Origin: Zizania palustris
Taxonomy: Eukaryota; Streptophyta; Magnoliopsida; Poales; Poaceae
Direction: 5' to 3'
Assembly (NCBI GenBank): GCA_019279435.1
Contig: JAAALK010000082.1
Location: 23,035,034-23,099,033 of the forward strand
DNA length: 64,000 nucleotides
Below the pieces are notes generated by a model, which worked only from the letters and a program-made list of their open reading frames with translations, was not told the origin of the DNA and ran no database searches. Both the position numbers and the translations under genes were made by a program. This document shows, piece by piece, positions 9,238 through 20,317 of this stretch. Position 1 is the first letter of the stretch. Every line of letters starts with the position of its first letter.

Positions 9238-12039
9238 TAAGAAACCAAGGGTGGTTTCAGTCTGAATGATGAGTGATTGAAAAGGATGAGCATCTGAGCG
9301 GATGAGTGGTTGAGAGTGGGTTGTGTGCATCGAGGGTTTCGATGTGGAATGGAGGTTTGGCTGCCGAGGATTTCGGTGGTGCATCGTGTTCTTGTTTTGG
9401 CTGGTCTTGTTTGTGTAGGGTGGAGATGCTGACCGACTGTCGACGGTGGGTGATCGAGGGTCAAGCGGGGAGCTTAATGCCGGAGGATCAGGGAGGCCGG
9501 GCGAAGTTTGGGAAGATCTTAAGAGTGCACGAAAAGACGGAGTGAGACTTGGACGGACGGATGACTGCGACAGCATGTCGACCGGGTTCGCGAGAGGGAG
9601 GCCAGGACAAGCATTCAGGCGGCTCAAGGGGATCGAGAGCGGAAATGGCTTGCTAGCGCTCGGAGTCACGAAGCGGTGTCACGAGTCAAAGGGTTGAGAG
9701 GCTTTGTCGGTTTTTGCTAAAAACCGTCGAAACATTTAATGTTTTTGTGAATTCAATAAATTTGTGTCTAGTATTAGTTTAAATTTTCAGTTTTGTAGTG
9801 TAACCTCTTGGTATAATTTTTGGAGTGGTTCTACTCTGAAATTATATTAAAAGGAGAGTCATTTTGTAATTTTACTTTTAATTTTTATAGGGTAATTTTT
9901 AGAATTGCTAATTCTAAAATTACTAAGGGTATATGTGTCAAATGGGGGCTTCTAGAAGAGGAGTTGGTAGGATATTATACCCCCATGTTGGCTGAACCAT
10001 TTGAGCAATTTAGAGACAGTTTTGCAATGAAAAGATATGAGAAAACTTGAGTTTGTATCAGCTTTGGATGGTGAACAGGATTTTCAGCAAGTTTCGGATG
10101 GACTACAGTCCAGCGCAGGTGTTCTGTAAGTTTTCCAGTGCAGAGCATTTTTGTGATTGAAATCGTTTTTGTGCTGCATTTTCTAGAGAATCTAGTGCAG
10201 AAGTTGATGTTGAAGTTTATGTAACTTTTGTTGGAAATAGTTTGAATGATCCATTTTCGAAAGTAACAACATGTTTCTGTGATGACTTCTGAATTATTTT
10301 GCTTCTCAAAGTAGGCACCACAGTGCTGAAAAAATTATTCTGAAAAGTGGTTCAGTTTTGGTTTTGCTCCCCACATGTTTGATTAAATGTTTCATCAAGT
10401 GTTCATCAAGTTTTGTGATGATCTTTGAAGTGTTTCTTTAGTGATTTCTTGGAAGAAGGATGAACAACTTTTGGGCACAGAATTTTCACTCAAATCTTGA
10501 GAATTCAGAATGTTAGATGAGTTACAGTGTTTTGGCAGCATGATTTTCAGACAAGCTGCAGGTGTTCTGAAAACCTTGTTCATTGTAAGGAGAATCCTGA
10601 TTTCAGCAAATTAACTGGTAAGTTTTCTCTTGTTTGTCATGAAATTTCTTGATGACCTTGAGTGATTGTTTGTGTTTATACATCTTGAAATAGCTGTGAT
10701 ATATGCTGAAGAGTTTAGATTTTTGAATCAATTCTGTTTAGGCCTTGGAATGTCATGATTCATTGATAGAAAGTGTATTCCATTTCTGCAATAGGATGGT
10801 TGCTATGTGAAATGTGTGATGTTGATCTAGTTGCAGGTTATGAAGTCATGTTTGAGGTTCCTTCATATTAATTGCCTTGTATTGAATGAATTTAGAAAAT
10901 TGTTGTTCTAATCTGTTGTCTACTTTGAATATCTACTGAGTTGCTGCTGATCTTTACTGTTTATGAGAAATCTTGATCAGTTGAACCATTTTCATCAGAT
11001 CTGAATGATACAAACTTGTTTGAATTTACAGCAATCAGAATTGAGTTTCATATCCTTGATATCTGAATCTGAATCAAAATGTTGTTATCTTTAACTTGAC
11101 CTAATTCTAATTTACTCAAGAGCTGAATGCATGTTGTGACAAGTATCAGATCTTGCACTTGAATCATGTTTAGAGGTGAATAGTTTTTGAATACAGATTG
11201 AAATTTATTCAGAGTGTACATTGTTGAACATTATTCTGATTGTTTCAGATTTCATACTTTTAGCAATATGTTTTTATTACCTGGCAAACTGGACCTCAGT
11301 TTTGTTTCTCTATCAGCTGTAACCAGATTGTGGTTTCTTGTCTAACTTTGAATCAACATTTCCAGTTCATAAATGTGTGTCTCATTGTTTCTATTTTCAA
11401 ACAGCAACAGTAATATTTAGTTATATCTGAGTTTCTGTTTTTCAGAACTGCAAGGATTAGAAAGGTTTTCTGTCTCTGGTCTGTATTGTTTTGTTGTTTA
11501 CTCATTTGGTACAAATTGAAATCAGTTATGTTTGGTCTGATTTTAGTGCTGAAAAGTGCTCATCAGGTTTTGAATTTTGTTCCCTGAGGAAAGCCAATTA
11601 TTAAGTACATCTCTATCACTTAAACTCTGAGTGCACTGAAATAACTCATGTTCTGAAATAGTACACTGTAATTAGAGTTCTGTTTTGCTACAATCTGGTT
11701 AAGTACTGTTGGATCTGTTTTTGTCTATTTTCTAATTATCTGAACCCTGTCGGAGTTCCATCGATCGACAACATATTGTCGGCATTTCATATGCCAAAAT
11801 AGAGGTTGTATTTCGGAGATTCAAACTCCGACAAGTTCAGATCGATTGTTCAAGTGATGATTTAGACAAAAGTTTTGTTTGGAAGTTGTTTTGGGTTTTG
11901 AAGGTAAACTGTGATCTTCAAATTGTTTTTGTGATCTTGTAGAGGTGCGTTGGGGTGTTTTGAACAGGCCACCATATTTGGGAGAAATTGTTAAGGCGCC
12001 TATTCACCCCCCCCCTCTAGTCACCATTCCGATACTACA
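9238..12039 (+). repeat. 5' LTR of D
   Basis: 2802 bp. The first bases are TAAGAAACC where the 3' LTR has TGAGAAACC, so the terminal TG is mutated. It ends GATACTACA directly before the PBS. The interior is AT-rich and non-coding, including 9820-11940 with many stops in all frames. It lacks a ~139 bp segment present in the 3' LTR. Confidence 0.9.
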
Positions 12040-12041
12040 AT

Positions 12042-12053
12042 TGGTATCAGAGC
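12042..12053 (+). other. Primer-binding site of D (initiator tRNA-Met type)
   Basis: TGGTATCAGAGC, complementary to the 3' end of plant initiator tRNA-Met, two bases after the 5' LTR. Confidence 0.9.
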
Positions 12054-12105
12054 CGGTTAGATCATCAGTTGACCTTAACCGGTTTGTGATCCTTGTTTTG
12101 GTGAC

Positions 12106-13683
12106 ATGGAAAGAAACACAAAGATTCCGATGTTTGATGGTCGAGATTATGCTTATTGAAAGGTGCGCATGGAGGTGTATTTGCTTAGCCAAGGAAGTGC
12201 GATTTGGGACATAGTTGCATCCCAGTATGTGATTCCCGACACTCGTACCTCAGAGATTGAGAAGGCACAATTTGAATGTAGTAGCAAGGCTAGAAACATT
12301 CTTTTTATCAATCTGAGTCGCAACGAGTTTGACAGGGTCCAGCACCTTCGGACAGCTCGAGAAATCTGACGACCTTGAGTACTTTTCATGAGGGCACTAC
12401 CCAGATTAAGGCTAGGAGGCAGAGCACGTATAATCAAGAATAACAAATGTTCGTGCAAGATGCCATGTTTGTGTGTTTTGATGGAATTGTCAGTAATTTA
12501 CGAACAACTAGGACTTTGGCTTACTCTAACCACAATAGGGCAATCAAACTTCTCTATGTTCTTGATCGTAGCATATGGGAATTGAAGATCTCCAAGTATT
12601 GAAGAGTCGGCTTGCTTTGACACGTTGACTTGCGACGAACTCTTTAGTAAGTTTAAGTCCACTGAGATTGCCAAGGCATCTCGACCAGGAGCTGGAAAAG
12701 CCTTGTTGCCTTCGATTGCTTTGATTTCCAGTCCTGGCAGTGGTACCTCATCTGGAGGTAATTTGTCTGGTGTTTCTGGAGCTTGTGTTTTCTCTGGTGC
12801 TTTTGACTTGTCCTCCCTTGTCTCTATCACAAAAGAACAAGTGGATGCTCTAGATGATGAGGAGCTAGCTCTCATCGTCAGGATGTTCACTCGCTTTTAC
12901 AATGATAGACGAGACCAAATGAGAGGAGGGTCACAGGGGTGTTTTGAATGTAGAGATACGTCTCACATAAAAGAAAATTGCCCTAAACTAAAAATTAAAA
13001 ATGAAAATGAGCACAAGCACCAAAAATGGAACAAGAAACCCTATTTCAGAGGAAAGCGAGGAAAATTGGCTAAGAGAGTAGACAGAGCTTTTGTGGCCGC
13101 CCACAGTGACATCAACAGCACGTCAAGCGAGGAGCCAAGCTCGGAGGAAGAGGAGCCTCCCAAGAAAGAGAAGAAGGAGAAGAAGACAGTGGACCTCACC
13201 GACCTTTGCTTCGCGGTCGATGGCAACGACAGCAACGACGAGCTCTACGCTTCTGAGGTATATCTATCCCATGATCATTTTCTTGTTCAGAATGATTAAT
13301 TGCATGATGTTGTTTATTCTCAAGATAGATTGCTTAAACTTGCTGTTAAAGAATGTAAAGAACAAAAACTCAGACTTAAAGCTATCTCCACTGAACTTGC
13401 TATTTTGAAATCTAAGTCTGATGTTGCCGATTGTGAGTCATGTCTTACTATTATGGATGAGCTTGCTCAGCTGCATTTTATACATGCTCAAACTGTTGAA
13501 AAACATGAATGCCTGGACTGCCCTTTGCTTGTTGAGAGCATCAATTTGAGAGATAGGCATGTTGATGAACTTAAGGCTAGATTGGAGAGTGCTGAGTGTT
13601 CTAAGGATGTGCAGTCGGCGTGTCCCACCTGCATCACCCTAAGGACCAACTCAGCTTTGCTAGAGAGCAAGCGGAAAAATTGA
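12106..13683 (+). pseudogene. Copia-type gag of D with first CCHC zinc knuckle
   Basis: An ATG at 12106 opens a Gag-like protein beginning MERNTKIPMFDGRDYAY; Trp is changed to a stop a codon later, and a conserved helical Gag core follows (KVRMEVYLLSQGSAIWDIV...SRNEFDRVQ). The frame breaks at about 12369, and the C-terminal half is read in 12625-13299. This part has a canonical knuckle CFECRDTSHIKENC (CX2CX4HX4C, about 12950-12990), then Lys- and Glu/Ser-rich stretches. A stop at 13297-13299 separates a 127-codon in-frame continuation (13300-13683) rich in heptad-like Leu/Lys/Glu, probably coiled coil. Gag would coat RNA in cytoplasmic particles; this copy cannot make an intact one. Confidence 0.75.
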
Positions 13684-13981
13684 AATGTGAGAATGACTAC
13701 CTTCTCTCCGTAGTGGAAAATGCACTGAAGGAAAGGGTAGGATGGACCTGCTTTTGGCTAAAACCAAAATGTGCGCTGACAGGGCAGGGTTAGCTCTTGG
13801 GTTGGGTTATTAGAGAACCACTCCAAACACTTTGAGCGAAACTGTGTTCACTCCTCCCACTACCCTTGAGAAAGAGAGAGCCTAGTTAGACATCGATCAA
13901 AAAGCCAAGAATCCTATCCAACCGACAAAGAAAGCTCTTCGTGCTTCAGATGAACCTCATCAGCCAAAACCCAAGAAAACT

Positions 13982-14464
13982 GTGAGGTTTGCGCCAGAAT
14001 CCTATAAACCTACACCCAAGAAAGTTTATCATTGCGCTTATTGTCATCGTGTAGGGCATTTGATTGGTTTTTGCTATCGACGCATGAAAGATGAACGTCG
14101 TGCTCATGCTTTGGACTTTCATGATTATTCTTCACTTGATTTGCATGAGTATGCTTTCTGCTCTTTTCCTTATTTTGAGGCCCCACATGGTTTTGAGAGT
14201 GATTTTGCCCCTCGTGGTGTACACCATACTTCATATGGTGATAGATCACGTGTAAGAGGCTTTGATGCTCGACAGGTTGGGAGACCTCGTCGATTTCTAG
14301 GTTCGTGTTTTATTGCTAGACCACACACTTTTTATCATGGCTTATCTCCTATGCATGGTCGATCTACTATTTTGCCTGGTTCTCGAGTTGTGCAATACTG
14401 GATTCCAAAACGGTTTTCTACTCACCCTTTCACCGAGCATTCGAGAGATACGAGCATGTTTTGA
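13982..14464 (+). CDS. Gag-C-terminal ORF of D with second CCHC knuckle (remnant)
   Basis: 160 codons, with a canonical zinc knuckle CAYCHRVGHLIGFC (CX2CX4HX4C) near the start, followed by an RRMKDERRAHALDFHD-type basic/acidic stretch and a Phe/Tyr/His/Gly-rich tail. The reading begins KPTPKKVYH, just after the disrupted coiled-coil part. It is best seen as the last part of the same long Gag-like protein rather than an independent gene; the intervening 13684-13981 has lost frame. No protease or later pol motif follows, and the stop at 14462-14464 is followed by non-coding DNA. Confidence 0.55.
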   Translation: MRFAPESYKPTPKKVYHCAYCHRVGHLIGFCYRRMKDERRAHALDFHDYSSLDLHEYAFCSFPYFEAPHGFESDFAPRGVHHTSYGDRSRVRGFDARQVGRPRRFLGSCFIARPHTFYHGLSPMHGRSTILPGSRVVQYWIPKRFSTHPFTEHSRDTSMF

Positions 14465-15660
14465 GGAGGAGCTGTGTAGCATTGAATGAGCTTCTATCAT
14501 TTGATTAATTGCTTTTACAAGTACATGCTTTGTAATGCCTTTCAACTATTATCTTTAATATTGTTGACTACTTGACATGTATTCATTTGAGAATTGACAT
14601 GAGAATGGCTTTTATTTGTGAAAATTTGAAAACGATCACTGCTTAGTCTAGAAACTAGCTTGAATGGGTTGAGTGCTTTTGCTAGCTTTTTCACACCTGA
14701 TAGCTAGGTCCTTTCTGTCTTGGATGCTAATACGCAACTTGATTTCATAAAAATGAATGAAAATTAAAATGAAAATTGAATGAAAATGAAAATGAAAATG
14801 AAGATGGTTGATATTCATGCTTTTGTGTGCTGAAATATGAAAAGATCCATGTGGGTTTGCTTTGTCGCACTATTTTGTTTTGGACGGCTTACCATAGCAC
14901 TTTGGTAAGAAATGGGACATTGTAGTGTTTGCCGAGACCATTGCTTTAAGCTTCTGATAGTTTCAACCTAGGCTTAGCATGGTCAGTTAGCATAAGGGTG
15001 ACATGCAAATAACCCCTGGCACAAAAATGAAAAATTTGAAATTCATTGCATATCATGTTTGCTGAAGCACCTTGAAGTGGGATACGCTTATCTTGTGTGT
15101 GCTTGTTTAGCTTTTGCATCTCATGCCGTGACATGTCTAGTATACTAGTCTGAGTAGTGATGCTTTTATTTGCTCATGCCTTTTGTTTAGATGGTATTCA
15201 TTTGAAGTTGTCATACAGTACTTTTAGATGATATTCAAGGCGAATGCTTGTTTGTACTGTAATTGCAGCTGCTCATGTTTCAGAAGCTCACATCTCTGCT
15301 TTACCCTTTTCCCATCTTTGCATCTTTTTATCTCCTTGATGCCTGCATTGTCAAAGGGGGAGAAATGATCTACATGATGCTTTAGCTTTTGGATTGCTTG
15401 GTTAAGGGGGAGTTGGCTTTCATGTTGAAATGCTTTTGATGCTTTTGCGCTTTTTGCGAGGAGATCTTTTACCAAGTGACATGTTTTTCGGGAGTAATGG
15501 TTTGCATGTTGCATTGAGATGCTTTTGATGCTTTTGCGCTTTTTGCGAGGAGATCTTTTACCAAGTGACATGTTTTGCTCTTTTATGAGTTTTTATGGTC
15601 ACTTGTGCGCGTAACTTGCTATCCTCATCATATCTTTGCTTTGGGGTTGTCAATGCACTC
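14465..15660. other. Non-coding 3' internal region of D
   Basis: About 1.2 kb without a gene, in the place where pol would be expected. It contains a GAAAAT/AAAATGA-rich stretch (about 14755-14805) and a direct duplication (see separate entry). Low ORF content on both strands. Confidence 0.7.
15430..15575 (+). repeat. Direct duplication, 89 bp period, before the D polypurine tract
   Basis: The segment starting ATGCTTTTGATGCTTTTGCG at 15430-15486 recurs almost unchanged at 15519-15575, each copy ending CCAAGTGACATGTTTT-like. The spacing is 89 bp. Confidence 0.85.
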
Positions 15661-15674
15661 ATCAAGGGGGAGAT
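15661..15674 (+). other. Polypurine tract of D
   Basis: ATCAAGGGGGAGAT immediately before the 3' LTR. AAGGGGGAGA is the common plant copia tract. Confidence 0.85.
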
Positions 15675-18599
15675 TGAGAAACCAAGGGTGGTTTCGGTCT
15701 AAATGATGAGTGATTGACAAGGATGAGTGTCTGAGCGGATGAGTGGTTGAGAGTGGTTTGTGTGCATCGAGGGTTTCGATGTGGAATGGAGGTTTGGCTA
15801 CCAAGGGTTTCGGCGGTGCGTCGCGTTCTTGTTTTGGCTTGTCTTGTTTGTGCAGGGTGGAGATGCTGACCGACTGTCGATGGCGGGTGATCGAGGGTCA
15901 AGCGGGGAGCTTGATGCTAGAGGATCAATGAGGCCAGTCGAAGTTTGGGAAGATCTCAAGAGTGCACCAAGAGACAGAGCGAGACTTAGACGGCCGGATG
16001 ACTACGACGGCGTGTCGACCGGGTTCGCGAGAGGGAGGCCAAGACAAGCATTCAGGCGGCTCGAGGGGATGGAGAGCGGAAGTGGCTTGCTGGCGCTCGG
16101 AGTCACGAAGCGGTGTCACGAGTCAAAGGGTTGAGAGGCTTTGTCGGTTTGTGCTGAAAACCGTCGAAACATTTAATGTTTTTGTGAATTCAATAAAATT
16201 GTGTCTAGTATTAGTTTAAATTTTTAGTTTTGTAGTGTAACCTCTTGGTATAATTTTTGGAGTGGTTCTACTCTGAAATTATATTAAAAGGAGAGTCATT
16301 TTGTAATTTTACTTTTAGTTTTTATAGGGTAATTTTCAGAATTGCTTATTCTGAAATTACTAAGTGTATATGTGTCAAATGGGGGCTTCTAGAAGAGGAG
16401 TTGGTAGGACATTATCCCCCATGTTGGCTAAACCATTTGAGCACTTTAGAGAAAACTTTTGCAATGAAAAGAGATGAGAAAACTTGAGTTCGCATCATCT
16501 TTGGACGGTGAACAGGATTTTTAGCAAGTTTCGGATGGACTACAGTCCAGCACAGGTGTTCTGTAAGTTTTCCAGCGTAGAGCATTTTTGTGATTGAAAT
16601 CGTTTTTGTGCTGCATTTTCTGGAGAATCTAGTGCCGAAGTTGATGTTGAAGTTTATGTAAATTTTGTTGGGAATAGTTTGAATGATATATTTTCTAAAG
16701 TTACAACATGTTTCTGTGATGACTTCTGAATTAGTTTGCTGCTCAAAGTAGGCACCGCGGTGCTGAAAAATTATTCTGAAAAGTGGTTCAGTTTTGGTTT
16801 TGCTCCCCACATGTTTGATGAAATGTTTCATCAAGTTTTGGCCTGATCTTTGAAGTGTTTCTTGAGTGATTTCTTGGAATAATGATGAACAACTTTTGGG
16901 CACAGAATTTTCACTCAAATCTTGAGAATTCAAAATGTTAGATGAGTTACAGTGTTTTGGCAGCATGATTTTCAGACAGGCTGCAGGTGTTCTGAAAACC
17001 TTGTTCATTGTAAGGAGAATCCTGATTTCAGCAAATTAACTGGTAAGTTTACTCTTGTTTGTCATGAAATTTCTTGATGACCTTGAGTGATTGTTTGTGT
17101 TTATACATCTTGAAATAGCTGTGATATATGCAGAAGAGTTTAGATTTTTGAATCAATTCTGTTTACGCCTTGGAATGTCATGATTCATTGATAGAAAGTG
17201 TATTCCATTTCTGCAATAGGATGGTTGCTATGTGAAATGTGTGATGTTGATCTAGTTGCAGGTTATGAAGTCATGTTTGAGGTTCCTTCATATTAATTGC
17301 CTTGTATTGAATGAATGTAGAAAATTGTTGTTCTAATCTGTTGTCTACTTTGAATATCTTCTGAGTTGCTGCTGATCTTTACTGTTTATGTGAAATCTTG
17401 ATCAGTTGAACCATTTTCATTAGATCTGAATGCTACAAACTTGTTTGAATTTACAACTATCAGAATTGAGTTTCATATCGTTGATATCTGAATCTTAATC
17501 AAAATGTTGTTAGCTTTAACTTGACCTAATTCTGATTTACTCAAGAGTTGAATGCATGTTGTGACAAGGATCAGATCTTGCACTTGAATCATGTTTAGAG
17601 GTGAATAGTTTTTTAATACAGATTGAAATTTGTTTAGAGTGTACATTGTTGAACATTATTCTGATTGTTTCAGATTTCATATTTTTAGCAATCTATTTTT
17701 ATTACATGGCAAACTGAACCTCAGTTTTGTTTCTCTGTCAGCTGTGACCAGGTTGTGGTTTCTTGTCTAACTTTGAATCAGCATTTCCAGTTGATAAATG
17801 TGTGTCTCATTGTTTCTGTTTTCAAATAGCAACAGTAATATTTAGTTATATCTGAGTTTCTGTTTTTTAGAACTGCAAGGATTAGAAAGGTTTTTTGTCT
17901 CTGGTCTGTATTGTTTTGCTGTTTACTCATTTTACAAATTGAAATCAGTTATGTTTGGTCTGATTTTAGTGCTGAAAAGTGCTCATCAGGTTTTGAATTT
18001 TGTTCTCTGAGGAAAGCCAATTATTAAGTACATCTTTATCACTTAAACTCTGAGTGCACTGAAATAACTCATGTTCTGAAACAGTACACTGTAATTAGAG
18101 TTCTGTTTTGCTACAATCTGGTTAAGTACTGTTGGATGTGCAATGAGAATGAAATGGTTGAGTTGAAATCCAAGTATCATTGATCATCTTCAATTCTCTT
18201 GTGCTGGGAATTTATTGTTTTGATCTAAATTGATTTGCTGTGATCACTCTGATTGGTATCCAAGTTGAATTTAATTCGGTTTTTGTCTGTTTTCTAGTTA
18301 TCTGAACCCTGTTGGAGTTCCATCGATTGACAACATATTGTCGGCATTTCATATGCCGAAATAGAGGTTATATTTCGAAGATTCAAACTCCGACAAGTTC
18401 AGATCGACTATTCAAGTGACAATTTAGACAAAAGTTTTGTTTGTAAGTTGTTTTGGGTTTTGAAGGTAAACTGTGATCTTCAAATTGTTTCTGTGATCTT
18501 GTAGAGGTGCGTTGGGGTGTTTTGAACAGGCCACCATATTCGGGAGAAATTGTTGAGGTGCCTATTCACCCCCCCTTTAGTCGCCTTTCCGATCCCACA
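15675..18599 (+). repeat. 3' LTR of D
   Basis: 2925 bp, starting TGAGAAACC and ending GATCCCACA. It aligns with 9238-12039 throughout, a few percent diverged by eye. It carries an extra ~139 bp at 18138-18276, between GTTGGAT and CGGTTTTTGTCTG, missing from the 5' LTR. Confidence 0.9.
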
Positions 18600-19192
18600 A
18601 CCGCCGAAGGGGGCGAAGTCAAGTGAGGGCCTCTGAAGGCCACCGGCATGGCCGAGGTCGCTGCCTCGAGGTGGTAGCACCCCGCGTTATGAAGCATTTG
18701 CAGCACCCCTTGGCCAGCCACTCGCCCGGCCATCAGCGTGAAGCCCTTCATAAACACCTCCGCCGTCGCCGCGGCCATCTAAAGGAACTAAATTTGGTCC
18801 CCGACGGGGTCTTGAGGATTGAAGTCCAGTGTCGGGCACTCAGTCCCCAAATGCTTAAGGACTTCGGTCAAGCTTGTGGCAGCCTTGTCGACGCCTCAGG
18901 CCATGAAGTCTTCTAGAGTTCGGTTGGCTGTGCGAAGATCAGAGCACTCTGCCGTCAACTTCGCTCTAGCCTCCTCCGTAGCCCGAAGTGCTTCTCGAAG
19001 TTTCTCCGTCTCCGAGGCCAAGGCTTCTCTTGCCTTGGCTGCCTCATACCTCGCCGCCCCTACCCTTGCTTCGGCTTGCCTCCGCCTCTTGGCCTCCTCC
19101 AATGCCTGGCGCCGAAGGGCGTCCTTCTCCTCCACCAAAAGGGTTTCCCGGTGGTCCACGGAGGCCGCTGCCGCAGAGATCAGAGCGGAGGT

Positions 19193-19269
19193 CTGGCAAG
19201 GTTCAAGAAATCTTCAGTACTGCTAAAAGAGCTAAGTACCACTCGAAGCATGTGCAAAGCTTCGCTCAC
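19193..19269 (-). other. Intron in the B1 antisense gene (77 bp)
   Basis: Minus strand donor TTCAG/GTGAGC at the right end and acceptor CCTTGCCAG/ACC at the left end. The exon frame continues into the coiled-coil exon. B3 has the matching donor near 27795 and acceptor near 27715. Confidence 0.65.
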
Positions 19270-19639
19270 CTGAATAAGGGCTTCATTGGCATTCGTGAAT
19301 AGGTCGAAGTGGTGGGCGTGGCTGAGCTGCGCCACCAAGCCCCCTTCGCCACAACCATGTAGCCATCATAGAAGAAGTCGATGGCCACCTCCATCGCAGG
19401 CCACCTTGGAAGCAGGGCCCAGACCAAGGGCGTCAGGAATTCAAGCCCCGCCGGAGCAGGGTTCCGGTCCACGACCTTGGCCACTTCGTCAGGTTGCTCC
19501 TGAGGGGCCCCTCTGCCATTGTTGCCCCCCTCGTCCTCTTTGGACGAAGAGCTCTTGGACTCCAAGCTGCTGCTGCTCCCGCTGCTATCGGAGGTCCCCT
19601 CCGGCTCCGCCACGGCAGACCTCGCGTCATCACCGGCGC

Positions 19640-19699
19640 CTGAAGAAAAGTACAAGTCAATATACATGAATATAAAGAGAAGGGTGATCAAGTGTCTAC
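19640..19699 (-). other. Intron in the B1 antisense gene (60 bp)
   Basis: Donor GACGAAG/GTAGACAC and acceptor TTTTCTTCAG/GCGCC on the minus strand, with a pyrimidine-rich end. The same donor (GAAG/GTAGGCAC) is seen in B3 near 28242. The in-between sequence is AT-rich, unlike the GC-rich flanking exons. Confidence 0.7.
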
Positions 19700-20256
19700 C
19701 TTCGTCAACATCCTCTAAACCCGAAGAGATGTCCTGGAAGGATGTCGGAGCGATGTGTGCCCCCTAGTCCCTTAGCTGGGCTGGCTGGGCCCTAGCCTCC
19801 GCGCTCGAAGGGGTCATCATCGTAGCCTCCGGCGCCACCACCTCGGTCGCCACTATAGCCTTCGGCATCACCACTTCGGCCATCATAGCCAGAGCATCTG
19901 CGGGATCTACTCCATCATCAAGGTAAGGAGCTGCACGCTCCACCGCACTAGGGGCTTCATCTGCCGAGGGCTCTGAGTGAACCGTCGAGGACTCTGCGGA
20001 CTTCGAGGTCTCGGGATCCTCGTCGCCCACCCTCTTCCTTTTGGAGCCCCTCACTGAAGGTGCCGAGCTGGCGAAGTCCATGAGTGTTTGGACCCCCTCG
20101 TTGCCGAGCCAGGTCCACACATGGTTCAAGCGCTCCCAAGACCCCACTAGAGCAAGCCTTCAGTTCTGCTCATCCGATGTCGGAGCCCCCATGACGCGTT
20201 CGGTGGCCACAATAGCCTCCTCCAGAGGCCGCACGTCGCGCGCAGCTTCATCAAGA

Positions 20257-20317
20257 CTCCAAATCAGCACAAGTTAAACTTTGTGAAGTATGAAGATAAA
20301 AGAATTCGAAGCCTTAC
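20257..20317 (-). other. Intron in the B1 antisense gene (61 bp)
   Basis: Donor CACCTTG/GTAAGGC and acceptor GATTTGGAG/TCTTGATG on the minus strand. B3 keeps the donor (near 28858) but appears to have lost the acceptor AG. Element J has an intron at the equivalent protein position (63399-63490). Confidence 0.6.

Larger units (their letters stand above)
9238..18599 (+). mobile_element. Copia-like, pol-less LTR retrotransposon D nested in B1
   Basis: Two long LTRs (9238-12039 and 15675-18599), PBS TGGTATCAGAGC at 12042-12053, purine-rich tract at 15661-15674 and a perfect 5 bp target duplication ACCGC (9233-9237 and 18600-18604) delimit it. The internal region is only about 3.6 kb and holds gag-type ORFs with two CCHC knuckles but no protease, integrase, RT or RNase H. 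It is therefore non-autonomous. Copia assignment is from the gag type (MERNTKIPMFDGRDYAY-like start), PBS and AAGGGGGAGA tract. Confidence 0.9.

Noticed and set aside
9820..10583. Small ORFs repeated at 9820-10050 and 16257-16487
   Set aside because: They recur only because they are in the two LTRs of D; short, AT-rich and broken differently, with no protein signature.
12042..12053. tRNA-like sequence (also 32633-32644 and 7077-7094)
   Set aside because: Only 12-18 bases complementary to tRNA 3' ends directly after LTRs; these are primer-binding sites, not tRNA genes.
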